A stretch of DNA of 64,000 nt, taken from assembly GCA_033807775.1 (NCBI GenBank), contig CM066326.1, forward strand, positions 50,707,617-50,771,616, in the 5' to 3' direction. Source of the stretch: Saussurea involucrata. Taxonomy: Eukaryota; Streptophyta; Magnoliopsida; Asterales; Asteraceae. Positions 32,202 through 42,530 of the stretch are shown here, one piece after another. Below the pieces are notes generated by a model. That model was not told the origin of the DNA and ran no database searches. It was given only the letters and a program-made list of their open reading frames with translations. A program made the translations under genes and the position numbers. How positions within the stretch are numbered: position 1 is the first letter of the stretch; each line of letters opens with the position of its first letter.

Positions 32202-32862
32202 AGTTGCAACAAAAACAAAACAAAAAAAATTATATATGCATCGGTGAGTTCAACCCAAAAAAAAAGATGCCGATGTTTTTCATTGTTCATGGTGTTTCTT
32301 CTCCGTCAGACGCTGAGGGGGAGAAACCATATGAGGGGGAGCAATATCAGCATCCAACTCGATCAACACCAACCCTCAGTACTCATATTCAACACCCAAC
32401 TCAAATTTTGGTCAAACATATGGGAACCGGCAAACCAATCAAGGAGGAGCAGATCAGTCTGACCGATGTAACTAAAGGGAGAGGCAAACAAAGACAAAGG
32501 AAGAAGGGTGATGACTACCGAATAGGAAGCTGAAGATGCTATGAGAAAGAAAGAAGATGCAAGATATGGGCAGAGGCATCCTATGGCTAATTCACTCAAA
32601 CTCAAACCTCCCTCAAAGATTGTCACCAATTTGGATCGGGCAGATCAGTCTCTTCTATGATGGAAGTACATTTTATTTCAATCATATTGTTTATTATTTA
32701 TTCTTTCATTCATTTCATTCATTTGTAAATATCAGATATATACACACAAAAAAATACTATGTGAAAAAGAACCCAAAAGAGTAAAGCAGGGTCAACATGT
32801 ATCATTCATTGTCTTACTCATGTTTTTCTAAGTATGGATGTCATCATCAAATAGGGGGAGAT
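31141..32862 (+). other. E1 region between pol stub and 3' LTR: env-position remnant, (TA)n tracts, TCGGTGA repeats
   Basis: 31290-31800 is a Ser/Pro/Thr-rich ORF-like stretch starting MSSSNSL, in the place where E3 has its env-position ORF. Around 31970-32270 two ~160-bp units recur, built from ATCGGTGAGT(T/G)(C/G) boxes separated by A-runs and (TA)n. TCGGTGA or TCACCGA occurs at least 11 times here. A charged stretch at 32520-32645 (EDAMRKKEDARYGQ) may be the end of the old ORF. The polypurine tract AATAGGGGGAGAT is at 32849-32862. Long Tyr-Ile runs read through the (TA)n are not real protein. Confidence 0.5.
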
Positions 32863-33858
32863 TGTTGGGTCATCAAAGATTTGAATATGACCTCCTGATC
32901 TCCTTACATTCTTTGAAAAATATCTTTTATACTTAGAGAAATTTTAGGTTCTTTGTAATAGCTTAGTCATACTGTCAATGTTCGGTGACGTCAAAGATCA
33001 GCCGAAATCAAGAAGAAGTAAATCTATCAATGCGGATTGAAGATGGACTTCTCAACCCAAACTAAGCTGTCTCACCGATTGTCTCCATGAATATCGGTGA
33101 GATCCTCAAACAGGAGAATCCCCACTTATCTCCTTGCCAAGAAGATCTTCATCATAAGTGGTAACTTTGGCTATCCCACCGATTGTGTCCATGAAAATCG
33201 GTGGGATCCTCAAAATTGGAGGATCCTCCCATGACTCCTTCCTAATAAGACTCTCACCTACTTTGTCCATGACAAATCGGTGGGATCCTCAAATAGGAGG
33301 ATCCTCCCTTGTGTCTTTGCTAAAAGGTTTCTCATCAAAGAAGGAATGTCTGGGTATGGAGGAAAAAGATTCATTTGTCCTTTTCCCATTCTTAGATATT
33401 GTCACCATCAAACCTTTATAGCATCAAAGACACATCAACTTTTGAGAGTCAAACCTAATTTTTAAATGACAAAGTGACAAGTGTCCCATGCATCAAATGC
33501 TCATGACACTATATAAAGATGAATATTTCTCCATGCAAATTATTATAACAACTCTTGAAGATCACTCTATGCCCAAGAAACTCTACTCCTTTCTCTCCTT
33601 GAACTTTATAACTTTCAATCTTTGTGTTTTAGAAGCTGTTTAGTTTTCAGTATTACTTTGTAAAGATTGTTAGAATAGATTTTATATGTTCTTTCCGCAA
33701 CAATCTAATTGTTCTATGTGTTCTATGTGTAATTCTTGATTTGAAAATTTTCAATAAAAGAATTAATTAAAGTGAAAAAAATGTGTATTGTATTATTCAA
33801 CACCCCCCCCCCTTCTACAATACTTGTTCTTGTTCTTATTAGCCATCTGGGACTAACA
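32863..33858 (+). repeat. E1 3' LTR (996 bp, full length)
   Basis: It starts TGTTGGGTCATCA and ends GGGACTAACA. It contains three related blocks (33075, 33176, 33268) with (T/C)CACCGATTGT(C/G)TCCATGA or TATCGGTG(A/G)GATCCTCAA. TATATAAAG at about 33509-33517 is a good TATA box. AATAAAAG at 33755 precedes a C10 tract. Confidence 0.9.
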
Positions 33859-33863
33859 TTTTA

Positions 33864-34224
33864 TTTAAATAAATCGTATCATAGAAAGAAGAATTTTACA
33901 ATCTTTAATTTAAGATCCATGATGATATATATTTTTTAAGAATCACATATGAATTAAATTGATTCAAAATCTCGATGTAAATTGAATCATGTACAAGTTA
34001 TAATTTAAACTCACATGTGAATCTATGTTATGATTCATGTGTTCACATATGAATCTTAAACCGATTCATAATCTCAGTTATAAGTTTTAATTTGATTCAT
34101 ATACAAGTTATGATTAAGATTCACATTTGAATTTATATTAGGACTTAGATTCACATGTTCACATATGAACCAATGAAATCACCGATGTTCGTGCTTACAT
34201 ATGAGATTTTATTACATAAGTAAA
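33864..34224. repeat. AT-rich stretch with imperfect internal repeats
   Basis: CACATATGAAT and ATGATTCATGTGTTCACATATG-type motifs recur at intervals between 33940 and 34165, suggesting a degenerate duplication of ~115 bp. There is no coding potential. Confidence 0.4.
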
Positions 34225-34396
34225 TAAAAAGACAAAAATGTCATTCTTTTAACAGACGATTTTTAACGGAATTAGTTATCAAGGACCGTTTTCAAAGTAA
34301 ACTAAGAACTATAAGAATAATTTATAGACTTATTAAAATTTAGATTTCACTTTCAATTTTTTTACTAAATCTCTAGGACCAAAATTGAAGTTTACT
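34225..34396 (+). repeat. Dispersed GAGTAAACTC-end repeat, copy 2
   Basis: It matches 49990-50162 along its length (GACAAAAATG/ATACC, TTTTTAACGGA, AAGAACTATAAG, TTTAGACTTATT) and ends GGACCAAAATTGAAGTTTAC. It is in the opposite orientation to copy 1 at 4304-5340. Confidence 0.5.
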
Positions 34397-34404
34397 ACGT
34401 GCAC

Positions 34405-34750
34405 ATGATAGAACAGGATAGGATGAGACAGGATAGAACGGAACAGCATAGAACAGCTGTTCAGCGTTTGGTAGATATAACTGGACATAACAAAACAGAT
34501 AACATGAAATAAAATATAAATAAAAATTAAAGAATGATTAAAATATAAAATAGAACGTGTATTTGATGTTTTAGAAGATAATTATATTTTATTTTGAGAT
34601 TATATTGGTAAAACATAAGTCTGTTCAATGGGGTGGGGGTGGAACATACATGTTCCACTCTGTTCCTGTCTGTTCTACATAAAAATTCTGTCAAACATGA
34701 GACAATGATTCTTGTTCTGTTCTGTCCAGTCTTATTCAGTGTATTAGACA
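34405..34750. mobile_element. Possible MITE with GAACAG/CTGTTC-rich ends
   Basis: The left end is rich in GAACAG, GACAGGATAG and GAACGG; the right end in CTGTTC, CTGTCC and TTCTGTTCTGTCC, i.e. roughly inverted repeats. GCGTTTGGTAG next to the left end is common in hAT-like MITEs. No clear target duplication was found. Confidence 0.4.
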
Positions 34751-34902
34751 AGTTTTTTTTTTGAAGAATGTATTAGACAAGATTTATACACCATAAATAG
34801 TCTCATTCGAGTCATAGACGACATATTACATTAAATATACAAAAATGACCTACACCGTCAATCATGCTTTATAAAAACACCTGTTGACCACCACTACTAA
34901 TA

Positions 34903-35055
34903 GGGGGTGCTATTTGCACCAAAAAGGTGCTAATGACACCAAAAGGTATTGTATTGTTTTCATAAACAATATTTTTTGATTTAAATATATATATATATAT
35001 ATTTATATAATATATATATTATTTGACATATATATATATATATATATTATTTATT

Positions 35056-35086
<31 letters not shown>

Positions 35087-35365
35087 GGGAAAGGTTCAAT
35101 AGAGAAGTGCAAATATTTAGAGAAATAGAGAAGTAAAAAAACACGGGACCGTTCATATATGAACGTTCATATATAAACAGTCATATATGAACGTTCATAT
35201 ATGACTGTTTATATATGAACGGTCCCGTGTTTTTTTACTTCTCTATTTCTCTAAATATTTGCACTTCTCTATTGAACCTAAGGCTATATATATATATATA
35301 TTATATATATATATATTATATATATATATATATATTATTCTTTTTGTTTATATATATGGGTGTCA
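34903..35365. repeat. MULE left TIR (interrupted by MITE 35092-35279)
   Basis: 34903-35090 plus 35281-35365 match the reverse complement of 39605-39842 block by block. Length differences lie mainly in (TA)n runs. Confidence 0.85.
35092..35279. mobile_element. Near-perfect palindromic MITE inside the MULE TIR
   Basis: 188 bp whose two halves are reverse complements (AGGTTCAATAGAGAAGTGCA ... TGCACTTCTCTATTGAACCT). The only visible asymmetry is one extra copy of GTTCATATATGAAC-type sequence in the left arm. It sits within a (TA)n tract. The absence of mismatches in the outer ~70 bp indicates a recent insertion. Confidence 0.88.
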
Positions 35366-35961
35366 ATTTTATACCGAGACAAACCAACTATTTAGTTTGT
35401 ATCGACCTAATTGGTTGGTATATCGTAGCAACTATTTAAACTTGGTTGGTACGTGGTATGAGAGCCACATAGGGATTCAAAAACAACTAATGAAGCTTTA
35501 TGTACCGCTTTTAATGCTAATTATTTGATCAATACTTATCTCTAACAACCTTCAAATTTTTAAATCGTGGACTCTTATTAATTAATCATTATCTTCAAAT
35601 CCTCAAATCAATGAACTTCTCAAAAACGTCATTTTTTTAAACAAAATTATAAAAAAAAATTGAGCGTTTTCTCAAAACCACACATTAAAATAAATTAGAA
35701 AGTTAAAATCAAGATATATCACGCTGCATTGCGCGAGTAGACTTCTTGTTATAATAAATGAATCTTCAATATTTCCAAAACATCTTATTTAATTGATTTA
35801 TATGAATAATATTACTTGTATTTAAAACCTGCTAGACTCCTATAAGCATCGTTCATATTATAATCATTCTTTTTTATTTCTTTTCATGTATAAAGTAAGA
35901 CTGAGCCAACAAAACTACAAACATCCGTGATACATAGCTAGGCCTTTATATGCCCTAGATT

Positions 35962-36607
35962 GTGATTTTGATTTGATATTTACACTTTCAACCCCTATAC
36001 TTATTTACTTACTTTACTTTATACCTTTTACTTTCATAATTTAAATTTTACATTTAACACATATAATCGTTTATTAACTAAAATACGTTAAAAAAATACG
36101 TTTTAATTTTAACAAGTTACACAATTATAATCGTCTCTTCGATACGGTCGAAATGAGCCTAATATTGAATTTTTTTTTCATTTATATATTTTAATATATA
36201 TCATATACACTACATAAAAAATATTTTTTATATTTAAAATTCATTTTTAACGTATTCTCAATTTTGTTTTACACTTCTATCGCATTAAATATAAGAGTAC
36301 CATAAATTAAATAATTAACTATAAGAATATGAATTTTAAATATAAAAAATATTTTTATGTAGTGTATATGATATATATTAAAATATATAAATCAAAAAAA
36401 TTCAATATTGGGCTCATTTCGAACGTATCGAATAGACGATTATAATGATGTAACTTGTTAAAGTTAAAACGTATTTTTTAACGTATTTTAGTTAATAAAC
36501 GATTATATGTGTTAAATGTAAAATTTAAATTATGAAAGTAAAAGGTATAAAGTAAAGTAAGTAAATAAGTATAGGGGTTGAAAGTGTAAATATCAAATCA
36601 AAATCAC
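35962..36607. mobile_element. Foldback element with ~275-bp arms inside the MULE
   Basis: The left arm starts GTGATTTTGATTTGATATTT, and the right arm ends with its reverse complement (AAATATCAAATCAAAATCAC). Arm similarity continues through CCCCTATACTTATTTACTTA and AATCGTTTATTAACTAAAAT to the TAGTGTATATGATATATATT block, with scattered mismatches. The loop is about 95 bp. It has no ORF and no clear target duplication. Confidence 0.85.
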
Positions 36608-36800
36608 GGGTGTTTGTCGTTTTCTTGATTTTAGTCACTGCAATCTCATTACCTTTTTGCCAAACTTCTCTATACATACATGCTATCCATTCTTTCGAAA
36701 AAAACACACCAAAAACCTTTCTTCATTCTCCACCTCTCGGCCGTAAACCACCCACCAAACACCCTCCCTGTTTCAATTTATCGGTTTAAAACACTTAAAA

Positions 36801-36865
36801 ATGGCGACTTGGGGTGAAGATTTTCAATGGTATAATAATTCAAATAATGAGGTATTTCATCCACT

Positions 36866-36915
<50 letters not shown>

Positions 36916-38672
36916 TATTATGTTATCCCGTTTCATATTTTTTATGTGTTTGTGTAGGATGATAATGTTAATTCAAACAAATCAACTGAAGCTTGTGAAA
37001 TCCCTCAACCATCCGCATTTTCTACTGATATGGTATCTTTATGTTTCATTTTATCTTGTTAAATTATCTGGTAAAGTTAGTAGTTTGTAACAAAAAAGTC
37101 AATTTCACGTGTTTAATTCTCGTAAAGATCTAATTGGTTGGGTACGCAATATGGGATATTCACTTGGTTTCGTTATTGTTATTAAAAGAGGCAACGATTA
37201 TAAAGTAGAATTTCAATGTGATTGTAGTGGTAAGCACAAGAGTAACAAAACCTCTAGTAAACATACTGGCACAAGAAAAACAAATTGTCCATTTTACTTG
37301 GTAGGGAATCATTTGGGTAATGATTGTTGGACTTTAGCTATGATATGTGATGCACATAATCATGATTTTGCATTACATTTGGAGGGACACGCATATGCAA
37401 GACGATTGTCTGAAAATGAAGCTCGATTGGTGGAAGATTTGTCAACAAACAATGTGAAGCCTAAAAATATTTATCAACAATAAAGCAACAATATCCAGAT
37501 AATGTGTCTACAAAAAAAACTATACACAATCAATGCCAGAAAATTCGACTTCAGAAGAATGCAGGTAGAACTCCAATGATTTTTTTTTGTTTTTTTTTTT
37601 GTTTTTTGTCTTTTTGTTGTCTTTACTTTTTCTATTTTATTTATTTGTATTATATATTTTTATTTATTTGTATTATGCAGGTAGAACTCCAATGCAAGTT
37701 GTGATGTCGTTTTTACAGGAAGAAGGCTACGTTTTTTATTATCGTGCAAACAACTCGACTAATCAGTTGGAAGATTTATTCTTTGCTCATCCAAGATCAC
37801 TGGATATATGGCGTGCATTTCCACACGTGTTGTTGATGGATGCCACCTATAAAACGACCATGTTTGAGATGCCTCTCCTTGAAATTGTTGGTGTAACTTC
37901 AACTAATAAGACATTCTGTGTAGCATTTGTCTTTATGCACAGGGAAAAGGAATCCAATTATACTTGGGCATTGAATTGTCTACAGTCATTGATGGAGGGA
38001 TGTCTTTATCCACGTGTGATCGTCACAGACAGAGAGTTGGCACTGGTGAAAGCATGCAGTATTGTATTTCCTGATGCTAAAAGATTACTTTGTAGATGGC
38101 ACATCTACCAAAGTATTATGAGAAATTGTAGATCAGTAATAACATCAAATCATGACTGGGGTTCCTTTTACAATGCATGGGTGACATTAGTTGAGTCGGT
38201 AACGGATGAAACTTACATGTTTAATTTCTCACAACTTGAAGCAGTATTACGAAGCTATCCAGGTACACCTTAATATATTATTATAAGTAAAATGTTATAT
38301 GTAAGTTTAACAATCACTAAAAAAAGTTAAATTGTTCTAATTTTCAGGTGTTCTTGCTTATCTGAATGACACATGGTTGAAATATAAAGAAATGTTTGTA
38401 TCTGTTTGGACTGACAAATTTCTCCACTATGGAAATCAGACAAGTAACAGAGTGGAGAGTCAACATTCCAAGTTGAAAAGTTACTTGGATTCAGCGCAAT
38501 CAAGTCTACCGACATTTATGAGCAAGATCAATCAAATCATTCAGTCACAAGATACGGAAATTAAAGCAAGTATTGAAGTGAGCAAAAGTGTCACGAAACA
38601 TCGTCATCGCATAACACACTTCAAACAATTGTGTGGTTTCGTTTCACATTATGCATTAAACATGGGTTCGTG
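36801..38672 (+). pseudogene. MULE transposase (FAR1-type DNA-binding and MULE domains)
   Basis: ATG at 36801 (AAAATGGCGACT). Exons approximately 36801-36851, 36958-37032, ~37099-37564, 37681-38262 and 38348-38672, with introns at 36852-36957, 37033-37098, 37565-37680 and 38263-38347. The N-terminal zinc-finger region is FAR1-like (FQCDCSG, CPFYL, W.L....DAHNHD). The DDE region has LLMDATYKT (first Asp), VIVTDRELAL (second Asp) and the C..H motif CRWHI; VESVTDE probably lies near the third acidic residue. Breaks: a stop from a frameshift at ~37481 just before the KQQYPDN segment, a frameshift at ~38660, and a mismatched reading phase at the second intron. The family cuts and pastes MULE DNA via the TIRs. 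The domains are certain; the exon limits are less so. Confidence 0.8.
37565..37680 (+). other. MULE transposase intron bounded by a 20-bp direct repeat
   Basis: ATGCAGGTAGAACTCCAATG occurs at 37559-37578 and again at 37675-37694. The GT-AG intron runs from the AG|GT of the first copy to the AG|GT of the second. The interior is T-rich with a ~25-bp tandem (TTTATTTATTTGTATTAT twice). Confidence 0.75.
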
Positions 38673-38674
38673 AA

Positions 38675-39535
38675 CCTGTTGTTAACAAGACTACTCGTGG
38701 ACGGCCCTCGTTGAAGGATAAGCTTTTCAGAAAAACTCATGTTGATCCCTCATTTGCAACTCATGTTGATCTGTCTGTTGCAACTCATGTTGACCCGTCT
38801 TTTACAAGTGAAAGACCCCTTAGACGTAGTAGTTCGAACGCGTCTAGATTTGTTGACTTGGAAAAAATGAGTTACCAGGAACCACCGAGACACAGTTCTT
38901 TCATGGGCAAAAACTATAATGTACATCCATACATTAATCAATTTCCAAAGATGTTTCACCCTTACATTACGCATGTACATGATGTGAGAGGTGATGGAAA
39001 TTGTGGATTCCAAGCAATAGCTGTCTGTCTAGGTCTTCATGAAGATGCATGGCCCACAATTCGGTCTAACTTGATGGAAGAGTTAGATACACACAAGACA
39101 GAATACTGGAACGCTTTTGGAGGTCAATATTGGAATATTGTTTACAACACTTTAAACTTCTTTCAATCAGATCGAGGTGCACCGGTTGAACACTGGATGA
39201 CATTGCCTGAAATAGGTGTCTTGATTGCTTCAAAGTTTAATGTGATATTACACGTTATAAATATGGCAGGCTGTATGACGTACTTGCCGCTTAGGTCCAC
39301 TCCGCCAGCGTGGTATCAACATGTTGCTTTTACAATTGGGTACGTTAATGGTAACCATTATGTGAAATTAGATATGGTAGAAGGATACCCGTTCCCTACT
39401 ATAACTCAACATTTTGTCCACTTCCGTTATCCGTGTGCTGCAGGATGGGCTACCCTGTATTCAGATCGAATACAGAAGTACCAGCAACTTTTACGTGTTA
39501 ATTGTACTACGGATAATGTTATTTTAGAATAATCG
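38675..39535 (+). CDS. OTU-type cysteine protease domain, MULE-borne
   Basis: The frame is open from just after the transposase (REPVVNKTTRGRPSLKDK, a linker common after MULE transposases) to TAA at 39533-39535. Residues shortly after the start contain three tandem THVD(P/L)S(F/V) repeats. The OTU core has RGDGNCGFQAIA with the catalytic Cys codon at ~39002, an Asp two residues before the Asn, the LPEIGVLIASKF helix, and GNHYVKLDM with the catalytic His at ~39356. OTU proteases remove ubiquitin or ubiquitin-like chains; here the target is unknown. The frame relation implies that it was originally fused to the transposase and was separated by the frameshift at ~38660. The catalytic set looks complete. 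Confidence 0.8.
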
Positions 39536-39604
39536 AATGTAATATAGATTATTTTATGTTCTATTTATATGTTAAATCGCAATGTTTATGTTTTATTTTT
39601 ATAA

Positions 39605-39842
39605 TTATATAATTGACACCCCTATATATATATAAACAAAAAGAATAATAATATATATATATTTCTATATTTCTAATATATATATATAAAACAAATAAAT
39701 AATAATATATATATATCAAATATATATTATATATATATATATTTAAATCAAAAAATGATTGGTTATGAAAACAATGTAATCATCACTCTTTTTTTTGTAC
39801 TTTTTGGTGCATTTAGCCTATTTTTGGTGCCATTAGCCTCCC
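39605..39842. repeat. MULE right TIR
   Basis: Reverse-complement partner of 34903-35365 (see the MULE entry). Confidence 0.85.
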
Positions 39843-39851
39843 CTACTAATA

Positions 39852-40139
39852 TACTATCATATGATTTCTTGTAATATTTCTTTATATTATTGCTAAAATA
39901 TAAAACCAAATTATTTTATTTTACAATTTTTTAATTAAAATGACATTTATGTGTATTAACTTATATTATATTATTGCTAAAATAAAAAAACCTAATTATT
40001 AATTTATGGATGGATTTGAAATTATAAATAATCAAGCATTCAGATCCACTTTTCACGTTTTTCACGTAAACTCTCAACTTCTTATATGATCTTTGACCAA
40101 TTTTACTTGCTGCAAAAATATAATTATAAAGTTCTATTT
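39852..40139. other. AT-rich flank right of the MULE
   Basis: A short block TTATATTATTGCTAAAATA(T/A)AAA is duplicated at 39888 and 39962. Nothing else was recognised. Confidence 0.4.
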
Positions 40140-40773
40140 AGAGATGGCAACGGCCAACGAGGCGGGTTTGGGGCGAGTTTCACATTCCCCGGCCCCTGGT
40201 TTGTGGTAAAGGGCCCCGGCCCCGGTCCTTAGCGGGTACGGGGATCCTAATCCCGTCCCCGGTCTATAAGGTAGTCAAACCCGGTCAAACCCCAGTCGCC
40301 GTCCCCGTTTCAGACCTGGCCCCCAACCCTAGTTTATATTCATATGATTCTAAAAACCACTCCAGAATATCAAGTAAATGAATCTAATCCTTAACAATTA
40401 ACAAACACTACGTGTGATTCATAACAAGACATGATCACACTGAATTTTACTAGCTAATTCTTTAGCCACATAATCTCCTGTGTAAAGGTGTAACCTGCAA
40501 AATTCATTACACATACCATAAACACAGCACCAAAACTCATTACACAGACCAAAAAGATAGGCACCAAATTTGGGAATAAGCTTAAAATTGGAAAGTGGTA
40601 ACCTAATTTGGGAATAAACTTCAAAATTGGGAATAAAGTAATATTAATGTATTAACAGAATAATTAAAGTAATATTGAAATATACACCGGGTACGGGACG
40701 GAGCGGGGTGTGTGTTATCCGGCCCCGACCCCAGCTCCGGTTTCAATCAAACGGGGATCCCCAGGAGTTATCT
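40140..40773. repeat. GC-rich GGGGCGGG/CCCCGG repeat pieces around an AT-rich core
   Basis: GAGATGGCAACGG followed by GGCGGGTTTGGGGCGAG and CGGGTACGGGGATCC is a dispersed plant repeat type. A second block, GGGTACGGGACGGAGCGGGG ... AACGGGGATCCCC (40686-40766), abuts the truncated copia copy. Boundaries and class are unclear. Confidence 0.4.
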
Positions 40774-41139
40774 GAATTTATAGCACTCGATAAATGTGGG
40801 GAGGAAGCTGAGTGGCTAAAACAATTTATGGAAGACATTCCAAGGTGGGAAAAGCCGGTATCTTCTATATGCATACATTGTGACAGTCAATCAGCAATTG
40901 GGAGAGCACAGAATGCTATCTACAATGGTAAGTCTCGACACATCCGTCGAAGACATAACACCATAAGACAACTACTCTCTACAGGAGTTATCTCTGTTGA
41001 CTATGTGAAGTCAAAGGATAACATTGCGGATCCGCTAACAAAAGGTTTGAATAGAGAGCTTGTGATTAAGTCATCAAGAGGAATGGGACTAAAGCCCTTG
41101 AATGGACAAGTGAATACAAAGGAAACCCAACCTAGTTGA
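40774..41139 (+). pseudogene. E4 truncated copy: RNase H C-terminus
   Basis: About 120 codons identical or nearly so to the end of the full copy (IALDKCGEEAEW, HCDSQSAIGRA, SRHIRRRHNTIRQLL, ADPLTKGLNREL). It ends at TGA/TAG in NTKETQPS. The 5' break is at ~40774 inside ATCTGAATTT, next to the GC-rich repeat. Confidence 0.88.
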
Positions 41140-41631
41140 CTAGAGATCCCAAGATCTAGGTTCAAAGGGACAACCTAATTGTATACACCGGTCAAGTCAC
41201 TGTGGGGGGAAGCCTTTCCCTAACCCCTTTCCTAAATATAACAGTGAATAAGATTTCAGGATAAACTTATGGCTTTTAATGATCCTAAGAGGATCACCTA
41301 TGCAAGAGAGAAGTGGGGTCGCTTCGAAAGGAGTTCTATGGGGGCATAATTCCTAAGAGCTCTTCCAGAACCAGGCGAATATTCATGACCATAACGAACA
41401 TGACAATGAGGACTGAGACTAGTCAGGAAGAATCTTGTGTGAAGTATGCTGTCGTCTACATAAACAGCAGAACAGTTCAAGGACATCATGTCTACTGATC
41501 AGCCAGTAAACTAAGCATATTTCACAAGGGAAGGTTCAAAGGGTAACCTACCTATCCTTTGCAGGATTTGAACGTTGAGAGTATTCCGAGAGTGCATCAG
41601 TTTCTGATCAATTTCTATTCATGTGGGGGAT

Positions 41632-42417
41632 TGTTGGAAAATAAGTACATTATATGTGTTTTTTCGGGTTTTTGGACGTAAATATTAATTATGCAAACAT
41701 CCTAATTCGTGTAAGTTTGTAATGGATCTCGTTCACCTTCGTAAGGGCTTTGTAACGAGCTAAATTTCGTCCAAAATAGAGTTCGTGTGAATGAGAAATT
41801 GAATCTCAAGTGGACACATTGAAGTAGGTGTTGTTGGGGAAAAGGAGCTGTCCCACATAGGTGGGAACTTGAAAGTGGATCAAGTTTATATATGGTTTTG
41901 CAAATGAAGACATTAAGTTGTATTGAAAGAAAGTCTCTCTCGCGCACGTGCGCGCGCGCGAGGGGGGTGCGAATTCTGGGCCGGTTGAGGACCGGACAAC
42001 TGAACTTGTGTGCACGGGCGCGTCCTACGGACACGAATGCAGCGCCAAGGTCGACCGAAAAGTTCAGGCTCGTTTTTGGAAATTTTTTCCAGATTATTCT
42101 TTTCAGTTTCATTTGCAAAATCTGTTGACCTTCCACTTTCTTGTATTTATTAGTTTTCCCATAACTCCCATGCAATATCTCCTATATATATGACAGAATG
42201 GAGCTCATTTCAGACACACAACACAACAGCTCCCTCTCATCAGATATTCGATACAGGTGCGAACTCGGTTTTCTCTCAGGCTATCGTCTCGGTCCGGCAG
42301 TACACCTGCTTCGGCCGTTGTACCCTGGGAAACAGACACCACAGGGTGAATCTGTTTTAAGGGGACTGTGTCAAACACAGGCCTCGGCCTTTCGTATTCT
42401 CTTACTGTTGTTCTACA
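41632..42417 (+). repeat. E4 middle LTR (786 bp)
   Basis: Starts TGTTGGAAAATAAGTACA and ends GTTGTTCTACA, after the purine tract ATGTGGGGGAT. It contains an alternating CGCGCG run (41940-41960) and a likely TATA box CCTATATATATGA at ~42180. Confidence 0.9.
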
Positions 42418-42530
42418 ATCTAAAAACAGATTCAATTCTCTTGCAGACTTAGTTTTTTTTTCTCGGCCCAAGCAACATCAGACCAGAATCTATTTCTGCT
42501 TCTGTACTGCTTCGATCAAACAGAGCAGAA

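Larger units (their letters stand above)
6594..33858 (+). mobile_element. E1: outer copia element (SIRE/Maximus-like), pol-deleted, carrying two nested insertions
   Basis: The element is bounded by related LTRs (6594-6936 and 32863-33858), both starting TGTTGGGTCATCA and ending GGGA(T/C)TAACA. It is flanked by the 5-bp duplication TTTTA (6589-6593 and 33859-33863). A primer-binding site follows the left LTR, and a polypurine tract (AATAGGGGGAGAT) precedes the right one. Removing E2 and E3 with one TSD copy each leaves about 5.9 kb. The gag starts at 6983 and ends at 30945. Protease, integrase, RT and RNase H are reduced to a short stub near 30990-31040. E1 is therefore a nonautonomous derivative, older than E2 and E3. 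Confidence 0.92.
34903..39842 (+). mobile_element. Complete Mutator-like element (MULE) with OTU protease gene, 9-bp TSD
   Basis: The 9-bp direct repeat CTACTAATA flanks it (34894-34902 and 39843-39851). The TIRs are long and AT-rich: GGGGGTGCTATTTGCACCAA at the left against GGGAGGCTAATGGCACCAAA from the right, followed in both by GTTTTCATAA, TTTTTTGATTTAAATATATA, TTATTTATTTGTTTTATA and finally TTATTCTTTTTGTTTATATA and GGGTGTCAAT. The pairing covers ~240 bp per side. A palindromic MITE splits the left TIR. Inside are a 646-bp foldback, a transposase gene with FAR1-type and MULE domains, and an OTU domain. A 9-bp TSD and DDE MULE transposase are family hallmarks. At least two frameshifts suggest the copy is now inactive. 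Confidence 0.9.

Noticed and set aside
31440..32260. ORF with long Tyr-Ile repeats
   Set aside because: It is translation through (TA)n tracts and A-runs inside E1; the frame has no start context and no family similarity.
4304..34396. One giant transposon bounded by repeat copies 1 and 2
   Set aside because: Ends are inverted and similar, but flanks show no matching target duplication and a third copy occurs alone at 50.0 kb.
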